Notes under the pieces: generated by a model
Told to the model about the DNA's origin: nothing
The model's database searches: none
The model's input: the letters and a program-made list of their open reading frames with translations, nothing else
Shown: in pieces, positions 1 to 10,800 of the stretch
How the letters are laid out: the number at the start of each line of letters is the position of its first letter
How positions within the stretch are numbered: position 1 is the stretch's first letter
Program-made: the position numbers and the translations under genes
DNA from: Chitinophagaceae bacterium
Lineage (GTDB): Bacteria; Bacteroidota; Bacteroidia; Chitinophagales; Chitinophagaceae
Length of the DNA: 64,000 bases
Assembly (NCBI GenBank): GCA_016699815.1
Contig: CP065012.1
Location: forward strand, 2,643,001 to 2,707,000
Reading direction: 5' to 3'

Positions 1-561
1 TTTTTGTATATCGGTACATGGCCTGTAAATAGCGTTGAGCCCGTTGTAAACTACATGCACTTTATTTGCCTGTACATTTAGTGCAGCAACTATTTCTTTT
101 TTTGCAAATTCCGAAACGGCAATAATGGCTTTTGCTTTTTTTGCCGCTTTGGGTACTATCCACCGCCTGTACAGGTTGCCAAAATTTTGATAGGCAGAGC
201 CCTTAAACCCACCGGCTTGCATATAAATTACATCATGTATGGTAACCACCATGGGCGTTTTGCAAAACAAAGGCGCAGTATTGGAGCAGCAATGTAATAA
301 TGCTGCGTTTAATTTTTTTATAAATGATGGTAACAGTATTTGTTCCCAAATAGGGTAGGCCTTTGCAGGCAATTGGGCTACCGTAAAGTTGCTGCTGCTG
401 GTTATGCATTCATCCACATCTTCTTTTACTACAACCTGGTAAATAAAATCGTTTCCGGCAGCATTTTTCAAGTGCTTTAATATTTCCAATGCTACTATTT
501 CCATCCCGTGTTTTTTGGGGCGAAACAATCTTTGGGCTTCAATAGCAATTATTTTTTTCAT
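1..561 (-). CDS. Glycosyltransferase family 4 (group 1), N-terminal part, cut by the window edge
   Basis: The reading frame opens at an ATG (559-561) and runs off the left edge, giving about 187 residues. The visible part is the N-terminal Rossmann half of a GT4 enzyme. It starts MKKIIAIEAQRL, has the VVTIHDVIY strand with the family His-Asp pair, and then AIIAVSEFAKKEI, the usual 'found a place to attach' segment of mannosyl/rhamnosyltransferase-like GT4 proteins. The C-terminal nucleotide-sugar-binding half is outside the window. Its ATG overlaps the TGA of the upstream glycosyltransferase (ATGA), so the two are translationally coupled in the minus-strand polysaccharide operon. Sugar specificity cannot be read from the sequence. 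Confidence 0.85.
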   Translation of the reverse strand, partial: MKKIIAIEAQRLFRPKKHGMEIVALEILKHLKNAAGNDFIYQVVVKEDVDECITSSSNFTVAQLPAKAYPIWEQILLPSFIKKLNAALLHCCSNTAPLFCKTPMVVTIHDVIYMQAGGFKGSAYQNFGNLYRRWIVPKAAKKAKAIIAVSEFAKKEIVAALNVQANKVHVVYNGLNAIYRPCTDIQK

Positions 562-1469
562 GATACAGCAGAATATTTTGTGTGTGTAACATTCCACCAC
601 AGGGCCTTTAAATAAGTTTTGAGGTGTTTAAGCTTTCCGGTAAATAAATACAGCAAAAAAGTTTTGGGAAAACTAATACAGCAATAAAATAGCGTAAATA
701 CCAACAATTGAAAAGGGTTGCAATTTCTTCTCATAAATAAAATGCGGTTGCGGGAAATATAATATTCCTTTAGTAAACTTTCTTTACCAACCGACATGGA
801 TTCTTTATGGTAAATAACTGCCGCAGGTTCATAATAAATTTTATAGCCGGCTTTGTGTATCCTCATGCTCCAATCCCATTCTTCATAATAGAGAAAAAAC
901 TTTTCGGGAAACATACCGGTTAAATTGGCCGCTTCTTTTTTTACCATCATGGCACAGCCATGTGCGCCAAAGGTATAGCCTGGGTTATCATACCTGCCAT
1001 CATCTTTCTCTTTATCGCCAATGCTGTGGGTGCGGCCGGTATACATGTTCATTTTAGCAAAGCCGGCAAATTGAATATAATCCGGGTTGTCGTAGTATTT
1101 TATTTTAGGGCAAACTACAGCAATTTGTTTATCGGTTTCAAATGGTTTTAATAATTTTTCTATTAAATCTGCCGTTACTTCAGTATCATTATTTACAATA
1201 AAATAGTAATCGCCATTTGCCTGCTGCATGCCCCAGTTGTTTCCCCCTGCAAAGCCAAGGTTGGTGTTGCTTTTCAATAGCTTTGTTTTTGGGAAATTTC
1301 CTTCAGTTATTTGTTGTGTAGGGTCTACCGTTGAGTTCATGTCGCAAACCAGTATCTCATAATTTTTATAGGATAACACTTTTGTAGATTCCAGGAACCT
1401 GCGGGTAGTATCTGTGCCATTATAGTTTAAAGTAATAATGGAAACCATTGGGTTTTGGTAAGCGTTCAT
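558..1469 (-). CDS. Glycosyltransferase family 2 (rhamnosyltransferase-like)
   Basis: A GT-A fold transferase of about 303 residues, probably adding a sugar to the lipid-linked repeat unit on the cytoplasmic face. The N-terminal VSIITLNYNG strand, the NLGFAGGNNWG segment and the NNDTEV acidic metal/nucleotide motif are typical of the WcaA/RfbN-like GT2 group. The segment FFLYYEEWDWSMRIHKAGY matches the conserved E-D-D-W region that carries the catalytic base. The C-terminal 60 residues are hydrophobic and may lie on the membrane. I chose the ATG at 1469, 11 bases after the stop of the priming transferase; a TTG nine bases earlier is the alternative. Its stop overlaps the next GT4 start. Confidence 0.9.
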   Translation of the reverse strand: MNAYQNPMVSIITLNYNGTDTTRRFLESTKVLSYKNYEILVCDMNSTVDPTQQITEGNFPKTKLLKSNTNLGFAGGNNWGMQQANGDYYFIVNNDTEVTADLIEKLLKPFETDKQIAVVCPKIKYYDNPDYIQFAGFAKMNMYTGRTHSIGDKEKDDGRYDNPGYTFGAHGCAMMVKKEAANLTGMFPEKFFLYYEEWDWSMRIHKAGYKIYYEPAAVIYHKESMSVGKESLLKEYYISRNRILFMRRNCNPFQLLVFTLFYCCISFPKTFLLYLFTGKLKHLKTYLKALWWNVTHTKYSAVS

Positions 1470-1480
1470 TACCTGCAAAT

Positions 1481-2572
1481 CTACACATTCGTTTTTTGTA
1501 AAAGCGCTGTAGGTGTTTTAAGCATTATTTTAAAATCACCTCCCAGGCTTCGGGTGCGGGCATAATCAATATCGAGGGAAACCCTTTCGGCCGTACTCAT
1601 TTCTTCGCTGCCCCTTTTAGAAACCTGCCATAGCCCTGTAATGCCAGCTGGTGCCATAAACCTTTCGGCCCATTCATCGGTAGTGAGGCTTACGGCTTCA
1701 TAAAGCGGCAAAGGCCTGTTGCCTACTATGCTCATATCGCCAAGGAGTACATTAAATAATTGAGGTAACTCATCTAAGCTGCTGTTACGAAGAAATTTTC
1801 CGCATTTTGTAATGCGTGGGTCGTCTTTTACTTTAAAAAAATTAGGGCCTTTTACTTCGGATGAGTATTGGTTTTGTGCAGATAATTCAGCAACTTTTTT
1901 ATCGGCATCTGCTACCATAGTACGAAACTTGTAAAATTTAAAAATCCTGAAACCCTGCCCTGCACGGGGGGAGCTGTAAATTGCCGGCCCTTTTGAGCCC
2001 AGCTTTACACATGCCCCAATCATTAAAAAAAGTGGCGACAGTAAAGTTATTGCCGTTGCAGAAACCACGATATCAAACAGCCGCATAAGGGGATGCGTTT
2101 TATGCTGATGGGGTTCTACTCTTTTGGCATTATCTTTTTTTAATGCCATGCCGCTAATAAACCTGGCTTTATCGGGCAGGATGCCGTAATTTTTTTTCAG
2201 GTTAATAATATCATCAACCAGTTGTTGTTTGTAGAGTTTATTTAGTTCTTCTGAATTTAAAGCAAGTTCATTATAAACTGTGGGTATATAACTGTTTTTT
2301 TTCCAGTTTGCCTGCCATATTTTAAATGAAATAAGTTCTTTATAATCTAATGGGCCATCAATAATAATAAGTGCCGGAATAAAACCGGTTTCTTCAGAAA
2401 GCAATTTAACGGCTTCTGTAAAATCGTTTACCTTTTTACTTTGAGAAAAATGATTGAGTAATTCACAAGTAGTTGAGGTGTCGGTGCTGCCTACAAATAA
2501 AAATTGATGTGTGACAGGGGCAATATCCATTTCATTACCCTCTAAACCATGGGATTTAGCGGTGGCTTGCAT
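1481..2572 (-). CDS. Polyprenyl-phosphate sugar-1-phosphate transferase (priming transferase) with receiver-like N-terminus
   Basis: The C-terminal 200 residues are a bacterial sugar transferase domain (Pfam PF02397 type). It has one membrane-embedded helix (FDIVVSATAITLLSPLFLMI) followed by KFYKFRTM, SLDELPQLFNVLLGDMSIVG and GITGLWQVSKRG, the conserved motifs of WcaJ/WbaP enzymes. Such enzymes start repeat-unit synthesis on undecaprenyl phosphate. Instead of the usual four N-terminal membrane helices there are about 130 soluble residues with alternating strands and helices resembling a CheY fold (FLFVGS, ALIIIDG with an Asp at the phospho-acceptor position). The acidic pair expected after the first strand is missing. 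ATG 2572 is preferred over a TTG at 2581. It is downstream of the receiver gene. Confidence 0.88.
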   Translation of the reverse strand: MQATAKSHGLEGNEMDIAPVTHQFLFVGSTDTSTTCELLNHFSQSKKVNDFTEAVKLLSEETGFIPALIIIDGPLDYKELISFKIWQANWKKNSYIPTVYNELALNSEELNKLYKQQLVDDIINLKKNYGILPDKARFISGMALKKDNAKRVEPHQHKTHPLMRLFDIVVSATAITLLSPLFLMIGACVKLGSKGPAIYSSPRAGQGFRIFKFYKFRTMVADADKKVAELSAQNQYSSEVKGPNFFKVKDDPRITKCGKFLRNSSLDELPQLFNVLLGDMSIVGNRPLPLYEAVSLTTDEWAERFMAPAGITGLWQVSKRGSEEMSTAERVSLDIDYARTRSLGGDFKIMLKTPTALLQKTNV

Positions 2573-2653
2573 ATTAAGCAATTTAGTAAATAAATACCAA
2601 ACAGCCAGAGGTTAGCGGCATTGTTTGACGTTAATTAAATTAGCTGGTTCCTC

Positions 2654-3079
2654 TTAGAATATGTTGAGATTAAATGGTATCCTTCTCTTACGATTACTTG
2701 TTTTAGCATATACATTTACCAATTCACGAACTTTATCGGAAAGATAAACAGGATCAAAAGGTTTTGTAAGAAAAAGCGATACGCCAAGTTCGGCAGTTTT
2801 ATGCTTTAATGACGGATCATCGGAATTTGATATTACCACTGTGCGTATATTACTCAAAACAGAACTGGTGGAAATATGCTGCAGCAGCTTATAATTATCC
2901 GACGTATCGTTAGGGATGTCAAGTATAATCAGGTCAGTCTCATCTTGAGACTGAAGTTTTTTCATGGCTTCGGAGCAGGAAAAAGTTCTGGTAACTGCAT
3001 AATGTTTTTTTAATACAGTTGAGACCAAATAGCCTACCGGGCCATTGTTTTCGATTGTTAAAATTTCTTTTTTTACCAC
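2654..3079 (-). CDS. Stand-alone response-regulator receiver domain protein
   Basis: A 141-residue CheY-like protein with no output domain. The fold can be followed from ILTIENNG (strand 1) to DLIILDIPND, which carries the likely phospho-acceptor Asp54, then VVISNS (Ser84 as switch residue) and FLTKPFD with the conserved Lys106. The acidic pocket is unusual: the usual Asp pair after strand 1 is Glu10-Asn11, so Mg2+ binding may be altered. The start is a GTG, the first start in the frame. It sits directly upstream of the priming transferase whose own N-terminus looks like a second receiver fold, suggesting that polysaccharide initiation is under signalling control. No histidine kinase is nearby. 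Confidence 0.8.
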   Translation of the reverse strand: MVKKEILTIENNGPVGYLVSTVLKKHYAVTRTFSCSEAMKKLQSQDETDLIILDIPNDTSDNYKLLQHISTSSVLSNIRTVVISNSDDPSLKHKTAELGVSLFLTKPFDPVYLSDKVRELVNVYAKTSNRKRRIPFNLNIF

Positions 3080-3370
3080 TTGTAATGATTTTTTGTTTTT
3101 GAAAACACATTATGTGCAAATAATCATTTCTCAAGGGGATAAATTGGAGACGTAGCGGCGCTTCGGTACCTTGCTGTAGAAAAATATTATATTCCTCTAC
3201 CGGCGATAGATACATAGATATTAGGAAATTACAGGTGCTCTTTGGAGTTAACGGAAAGGGTAATTGTAGGTATTGCGACTTAGGATAGAGATTATAAAAA
3301 TCTCTTTGAGCCGTAAAACTATATAAAAAATCTGTATTTCAAAACTTTTTTTAAAAAAATATAAAAAAGA
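3080..3370. other. 291-base non-coding spacer in the polysaccharide operon
   Basis: The spacer lies between the stop of the family 2 transferase (3371) and the GTG of the receiver gene (3079). It is AT-rich, with A/T runs near 3345-3370 but no clean hairpin-plus-U-tract. A small frame at its right end overlaps the receiver gene and has no coding character. The size of the gap suggests that the receiver gene and those after it have their own promoter here, but I could not find a full -33/-7 pair. Confidence 0.4.
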
Positions 3371-4552
3371 CTAGGTTTTTCTTTTGGCTTTTTCCCACAA
3401 AACCGTTTGCTTTTTGCCTAGGAACCGCCATAATCCAATGTAAAGGCAAATATTCATAAACACAAAATAATAGGGTACATAAAGCATTTTAACCTTAATA
3501 TTTTTAAGTGAAAAAAGCCAACTGAGCAATGCAGCCAGGTAAAAAATTATTTGAAGACAAAGCAGCACGCCGTATATAGGTGCTTTGTATGTAGCTACAA
3601 GCCAAAAATTACTCAAAAATACAACAGGCAATAAAAAGGGGCAAACTACCCATCTTAAAACCCTGTGCGAAATGTACTGGAAGCTTAGCTTACCGTACTT
3701 AAATATATTTAATAAAGATTTAAGCATAACCACCGACTGGAAACCGCCTGCACTTATCCTGATTTTTCTTTTTTGTTCCTCCTGCATTGAAAAAGAGGGC
3801 GCTTCTGAAGCAAATGCATTGGGCTCGTAAGCCACCCTGTATCCTTTTTGGCAAATGGTAAGGGATATAATAAAGTCATCCAGTAAAACATGGGTAGGTG
3901 TGGGTTCAAATAGTTCGGTTCTTATAGAAAACAATTCACCCGCTGCACCTACCACGCTGTAAAAATCCGCATCTAACTTTTTTAGAAAAGACTCGTATTT
4001 CCAGTATAATCCTTCGCCTGCACCGGCGGCATCACCGTAATTGTTTATATCAAGCACTTTTTTTTCGCCCGCAACTGCGCCGGTTTTTGCATCAGTATAA
4101 TGCTTTACTATTTGCCTGATGCATTGTTTATTTAAGAGCGTATTGGCATCGCTGAAAATTACAAAAGCTGTAGTAACAAAGGGCATCACCCTGTTGATTG
4201 CGGCAACTTTACCGGCTCTTTCGGGTTGGTAAAAAAGTTTTATCCCAGTGTTTGCTGCAATAATATCTGTACTGCTATCATTGGATCCATCGGCAATAAA
4301 ATAAAATTGGCATTTTTCCGATGGATAATCAAGTTCAAAACAATTTTTTATTTTATCCTTCAAAATCTCCGCTTCATTATATGAAGCTACAATAAGTGTT
4401 ACATGGGGTTCAAACTCCTCAGTAATATTTTCTTTAGATTGCTTTTTAAAAACTTTTTTTACCTTAAGGATCATCCACAAAAGGATACCGTAACCTATAT
4501 AGCTGTAAAAAATTACCAGCAAACTAAGCCAGAAAATTATCTTAATCGTCAT
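3371..4552 (-). CDS. Membrane glycosyltransferase family 2 (processive, cellulose-synthase/PgaC-like layout)
   Basis: A 393-residue enzyme with an N-terminal membrane helix (about residues 5-28), a GT-A domain and three or four C-terminal helices. Visible motifs are LIVASYNEAE at the start of the catalytic domain, FIADGSNDSS (the first conserved Asp region), FSDANTLL (the D-x-D position) and LLDDFIISL (the catalytic E/D-D region). The place of the Q-x-x-R-W motif holds QKRKIRISAGGFQSV, so the Trp is not present. This architecture is shared with poly-GlcNAc and hyaluronan synthases and with single-addition transferases, so the product is uncertain. It starts with an ATG and heads the minus-strand operon, transcribed away from the large secreted protein. 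Confidence 0.85.
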   Translation of the reverse strand: MTIKIIFWLSLLVIFYSYIGYGILLWMILKVKKVFKKQSKENITEEFEPHVTLIVASYNEAEILKDKIKNCFELDYPSEKCQFYFIADGSNDSSTDIIAANTGIKLFYQPERAGKVAAINRVMPFVTTAFVIFSDANTLLNKQCIRQIVKHYTDAKTGAVAGEKKVLDINNYGDAAGAGEGLYWKYESFLKKLDADFYSVVGAAGELFSIRTELFEPTPTHVLLDDFIISLTICQKGYRVAYEPNAFASEAPSFSMQEEQKRKIRISAGGFQSVVMLKSLLNIFKYGKLSFQYISHRVLRWVVCPFLLPVVFLSNFWLVATYKAPIYGVLLCLQIIFYLAALLSWLFSLKNIKVKMLYVPYYFVFMNICLYIGLWRFLGKKQTVLWEKAKRKT

Positions 4553-4861
4553 ACTTATTAATCAGGTATATATTCAATAAATTTTTAACAAAAAGCAGAT
4601 TATTAACGCAATATCGGCACAATGCGTATTTTTTTTTAAAAAAATTTGCACAAATGGAAAAAATAAACAAAATTTGCGTGTACTATTTACCTCGGTATTA
4701 TTCAATTCCTCTTTAAAGCTTATTTTTTGCCATTTTAGTTTAGGCGATCCCGTTTTTAAATCCTCAATACTTTTTCTGGTATTGTATTTTATGTAATTCC
4801 ACATCCCTTAAACCCAATTCCTGTAAAGCAAACCAATCAATTCTAAAATAGAATACAGGAA
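4553..4861. other. Divergent intergenic region between two polysaccharide blocks
   Basis: These 309 bases separate the minus-strand glycosyltransferase from the plus-strand giant secreted protein and must carry both promoters. The DNA is strongly AT-rich, with a run of T then A at 4629-4644 and a short direct repeat AAATTTGC at 4642-4649 and 4670-4677. A -33-like TTTG at 4673-4676 is present, but no good TAnnTTTG box follows at the right distance. A 76-codon minus-strand frame here (4574-4804) shows no recognisable protein features and is not called. Confidence 0.4.
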
Positions 4862-7800
4862 ATGAAAAAGACTTTTTACTTAATTACTGCATTAGCAGGC
4901 CTACTCTTTGTTGCAACCTCTGTAAAAGCCCAGTATGGTTATGGGTTTAACTCTGCCGACCCTAATATTGTTTTTACCGGAGGCAACAACCCGGCTGCAC
5001 CGGATTGGAGTAATTACTATAAAATTTTAAAATGGGGCCATACCAACCGCCTGGGTTGGAACCCTTATAATTACGGATACAAATGCTACTGGCACCGGGG
5101 CATGGTATTTAGGGTAAAATTCCCCAAAAGTTACCAGCAAGGTGTGCAGGATGGTAAAAAATACCCTATGTTCATGTTCTTTCATGGAATGGGAGAAAGA
5201 GGATCAATTTACGATAATGAATACCAGCTATTGCATGGTGGCCAATTGCATGCGCAAAAAGTAGATGCCGGGGATTTTGACGGCTTTTTAATTTATCCCC
5301 AAAGTACGGATGGATCCTTTCAGGGATATTTTCCTGCAATGAATTCTTTTATTGATTCGTTGGTTGCTGGCGCAAAAGCTGATGAAGACCGATTAATTGT
5401 GAGCGGGCTTTCTGCAGGTTCCCAATCAAATTATGAATATATTTATCAAAATCCCAAGAGGGTTGCTTCTTTAATCATCATTTCTGCTGCGGCTACAACA
5501 TATTACTCTCAACTTTCCACTTATCTTACGGTTCCAGTTTGGATAACAAATGGCGGTAGAGATGGTAACCCGGCTGCAGGTATTGTTACTACTCTTGTAG
5601 ATTCATTTAGAAATATGGGTGGAAAAATTATACAAAAACTTTATCCCACTATGGGTCATGGTGTTTGGAATGTTTTTTGGAATGAGCCCGTATATTTCCC
5701 ATATCTGCCGCAGCAACATAAAGCCAATCCTTTAGTTTATTATCAGCATAGTGAATTTTGCTCCAACGAGCCTGTAAATGCAAGGCTTGCCCTTCAACCA
5801 GGCTTTTATGATTACGAGTGGGATAAAAATGGGATTCTCATTTCCGGGGCTAACAATAATGAATATATTGCTACAGATTATGGCACTTATCGTGGCCGTT
5901 TTAAACGTACCTCTACATCAGAATGGTCTGCCTGGTCGCCAACGCCTGTAATGGTTACAATAAAACAGGCAACGGTAACACCACCAATTACTATTAATGG
6001 GTCGTACAGTAATGTACTTCCTTCTCCTGATGGGCGCAACACCGTTCCATTAATGGTGCCTTCCGGTTATGCTTCTTATGAATGGAGGAAGATTAGCGAT
6101 AATTCTTTAGTAAGCGATACCAGTGTTTACAATGCGCCTATAGGCCAGTATAAAGTAAAAGTGAACGAGCAATTTGGTTGCTCCAGCGATTTTTCCCCAA
6201 TTTTTAATGTTATATCGGCCAATGGACAAAATGGGCCAGATAAGGCAAATAATTTAACCGCTTTAACTTTATCTAATTCCACTATTCAATTAGACTGGAA
6301 CGATAACCCTACGCCGGCTTTTAATGAAACTACTTTTGAAATATATAGGAGCAAAACCAGGGGAAGTGGTTACCAGCTTGCCGGAAGGGTAGGTGCAGAT
6401 GTATTACAATACATTGATGAAGGCTTAAGCGCCAGTACAAAATATTATTACATTGTAAGAGCCGTAAATAATAACGGCGCTGCAGAAGTAAGTAATGAAG
6501 CCAGCGCCACAACATTTGGCGATAATACGGCACCAAATACTCCTCAAAATTTAAGGGTTACTTCGTCTTCTGCTACTACAATAAACCTGGGCTGGGATCC
6601 TTCATCTGATGACGTAGGTGTATTTAAATATGATGTATATGTAAATGGCGTAAAAAGTTATATTACCAATAACAATTTTGTAACTACAGCTAATCTTATT
6701 GCCAATCAATACTACTCATTTTATGTAGTAGCACGGGATGAAGCCGGAAATTCATCAGTGCCAACCGACCAGATTGTAGGTTTGACAAAACAATCAGGTT
6801 TGATTTATAAATATTATGAAGGTACTTATAGCACACTGCCTAATTTTAATGGCCTCACCCCGGTTAAAACTGGCACAGTACCCAATGTAACCATTTCTCC
6901 ACGCAACAGGGATGATAATTTTGCCTTTATGTGGGATGGCTATATCAATATCCCTGTAGATGCTACCTACCAGTTTGAAACTTATTCTGATGATGGTAGC
7001 CGTTTATATATTGACAGAGAATATACCGGAACCGGTACAGTAGCTACCGTTAATAATGATGGTTTGCACGGTCCGCAATATGCATCAGGTACAGTTCATC
7101 TTACTGCTGGTGTACATAGGTTTATTGCCACATTTTTTGAACAGGGTGGGGGAGAATTAATGCAGGTGTTTTGGAAATCGCCTACTGCCGGTATCAATGA
7201 AAGAACTTTGATACCGGATAGCGCTTTCAGGTTGATTGTGCCAGGCATTGCAGCAAATTACCCGGCTGCCCCATCAAATTTATTTGCAACCGCATCCGCT
7301 ACCAATAAACTTGTTTTATCCTGGACGGACAATAGCAACAATGAATCAGGGTTTCAGTTATTGAGAGGAAGTTCAATGGCCGGGCCATATTATCCTGCCG
7401 GTACAACTGCCGCAAATATTACCAGTTTTACAGATTCAATAGGCCTTATTGCAGGTAAAAAATATTGGTATAAAGTAAGGGCTCAAAATAACTATGGCGT
7501 TTCTGCATTGATCAATAATTTTGAAGGTTCATGGACTTTTAATAATAATTATTCTGATGAAAGTGGAGCTGCCAACAATTTAGCGGGCTATGGCTTGCCA
7601 AAATTTAATACTGCAGCGGCTGAAGGAACGCATGCTTTGCAACTAAATGGGAACAATCAGTATGTTTCTGTTCCTAATAATGCAGTAACACATTTTCCGG
7701 CAAATACTTATTCGTCCCGTACAATTGGCGTTTGGGTAAACCCAACCAGTTCTGCTATTGCTGGTACGAATAATGTGGTAGTAGATTTTGGCGGAAAAGA

Positions 7801-10800
7801 TAATGGTATGGCCATAAGGTTCAATAGTGGTTCATTACAAGCGGCCATTGCCGGCAATAATGTACGTAAAACACTTACTGTTTCAAATATAATTTCAAAT
7901 GCTAACTGGATTTCTGGAAACTGGAACCATATTACCTTGGTTTATACAGCCACAACAATTACCCTTTATGTAAATGGTATATCAGTGGGAACAACTACCC
8001 ATACAATCTCAACAATTTTTAATTCTACAAATCCTTCTGCATTTGGTGCATCCAGAGGACAAAATGCATTTAACTCAGCAGCTTCATCATCTTACTTTGC
8101 TGGGTTTATTGATCATGTAACCGTAGTTAAAGAAGCCATTGCCACAAGTTTGGTTCCTTCTTTTGTAAAGTCTTGCCTGCAGTCAGATACTACTCTCAGC
8201 CTTACGCCAAAACCTGCAGCGCCATCAAACCTTGTTATAAATGGAGAAAACACCACTTCAATTGCAATGTCTTTTAACGACAACTCCGGCAATGAAACAG
8301 GCTTTGAAATATTTCGCTCAGTAGGAGACAACTCTAATTACAGGTATATTAAAACTTTGCCGGCAAATGCCACTGCGATAGTAAACTATACCGATGATGA
8401 GTTGTTTGCCAATACCATTTATTATTATATCATCCGTGCAATAAATAACGGCGGTAATTCAGCGTTTACCAGTGAGGCAACCACAAAAACGCACAATAAC
8501 ATGCCAAACTTTAATGCATTGCCTGCCGATTCTTTTGTAATGCATTACAGCACTACAGAAAATTTAAATATTGGCGCTACCGATTTGGATGGTGAAACTT
8601 TAACACTTACGGTGATTACTACATTGCCGCCATTTGTAAGTTTTAACCAAACAGGTAACGGAACAGGCCAGTTTACATTTATCAACCCCGATATATTACA
8701 ACAGGGAGATTTCCCAATGCAAGTTGTAGTGGAAGATGAAAATACAGGAACCGATACACTGAATTTTATTTTGGTAGTAAACGACAATAATAAACCTGTA
8801 CCCAATTCGGTAACCGATGTATCACTTGCTGAAGGTGCAGTATTAAATGTTCCTGTATCAGCTACAGATGCACAAGGTAATACGGGTTTAGTGTGGTCGG
8901 TACAATCTTCGCCATCATTTGTATCGGTAAATAATGGAGTAGATGGAAATGCAACTGTAGTTTTAGCTCCTGGGTTTTCTTTTGAAGGGGTACATAGCAT
9001 TGTACTTAAAGTTACAGATGCCGGTGGCGCTTATTCCTTATTAAGTTTTAATGCTACTGTTACCCATGCCGAACCTGTATCGGAAGTTGTATATATGAAT
9101 ATGGAAAATGCTGCACCTGTGGCCAATGCTCCATGGAATAATATTACCAATGTTGTAAGTACCAATTTGCTTAATGCAGTTGGCGCAAATACAGGAATTG
9201 GATTGAATTTTAGCACCGGTTGGTGGAGTACAAGTGGCCAGGGTTCAATTACCGGAGATAACTCTGGTGTTTACCCAGACAATGTAATACAGGATTTCTT
9301 CTACGGTGGCGTTTACGGCTCCCCCGATACTATCAGTATTACTCTTACAGGCCTTACTGTTGGTACAAGGTATAATGTTACCATGTTTGGCAGCAGTTCC
9401 TGGGCCAATTTTACCAATAATGGTACTACCCTATACGAGTACAATGGCCAAAGTAAATCAATTGACGTACAAGGCAATAAAAACAAAACAGTTTCTTTTG
9501 GCAGCGTAGCTCCTAATGGTTCCGGCCAGTTGGTATTAAGAATGTACAAAGCGCCGGGTTCACCCATTGCTGTTTTAAATGCAATGGTGCTGGAGAAACT
9601 GGTAAACGACTTATCGTTACCTGCCATGCCGGAAAATTTAGTTGGTGAGGCATTAAGTGATGCAAAGGTTGAACTTTCCTGGAAAGACAAATCGTATAAC
9701 GAAAACAACTTCCAGGTGTACAGGGCAACAAACCCTGCCGGGCCTTATATATTATTAAACACAGGCGCTACCAATGCAAATGATAGTGTTTATGTAGATA
9801 ATTCCACATCCAGCCAAACTACTTATTATTATAAGATTGAAGCTACCAACGATAATGGAAGTTCAGGTTTAACCAATTTTGTAGAAGTAAAATCTACCAA
9901 TAGGTTGCCAGTGCTTCAAACCATAAATGATATTGTGGTACAAGGCGGAGGCTCAGCCAATGTAAATATTTCCGGTACCGATCCCGGCGATGTTTTAAAC
10001 TTAAGTGTTTCCGGCCTTCCATCATTTGCCGTATTTACACCAACCGGTAACGGTACAGGATCAATTTCAATTAATCCGGGAACAAATGATGTGGGTACGT
10101 ATAATAATATCAGTGTAATACTTACTGATAATAATGCTGGTAAAACCGAAGAAACCTTCAGCATTATTGTAACGGATCCTTCAGTAAGAAATGTGTATAT
10201 TAATTTTGGTCCGCAAGGTTCACCGGCTGCACATACGCCATGGAACAATGTACTCACTTATCCTTTTACCAATTATGTGGTAAGCAATTTAATAGATGAT
10301 GCAAATACAAATTCTGGTTTTTCTATCCGCCTGGTAGATGGATGGGAAGGCAACCAATCTGCTGGTATGTACACAGGGTATAACAGTGGTATTTACCCCG
10401 ATAATGTAATGCAATCCAGCATTCATGTAACAGATGCATTGGAACACAATATTGAAATTTCCGGCCTTAATCCATCTATGCGGTATAATATAGTTGGCTT
10501 TAGCAGCCATGATGCAGGAATAAGTTCTTCTATGACCATGAAATCTGGAGCAAGCTCAGTTGTACTTGAAGGAATGTACAATGACGTTAAATCGGTTCAA
10601 ATAAATAATTTAACACCCAATGGTTCAGGCGTACTTACGGTATCATTCAAAAAAACAACTTCTGATCTCAGGTATTTAAATCTCAATGCATTAATTATTC
10701 AGGAAGTTGACCCTGCATTTATTTCCTCAAGTATTGTAAGGCCTTTTAATCTTATGGCAGAAACCCTGCTGGATAGCACCCAAATTAAACTTACCTGGAG

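Noticed and set aside
2940..3215. 91-codon minus-strand frame covering the gap upstream of the receiver gene
   Set aside because: Overlaps the receiver gene in another frame and shows no domain; the receiver frame is well supported.
4574..4804. 76-codon minus-strand frame between the divergent polysaccharide blocks
   Set aside because: No recognisable domain, odd composition and an AT-rich promoter-like setting; it probably arises by chance.
8545..9000. 151-codon minus-strand frame inside the giant secreted protein
   Set aside because: Lies wholly opposite a well-supported coding region with clear Ig-like domains; the antisense frame is a by-product of its Thr/Val-rich codons.
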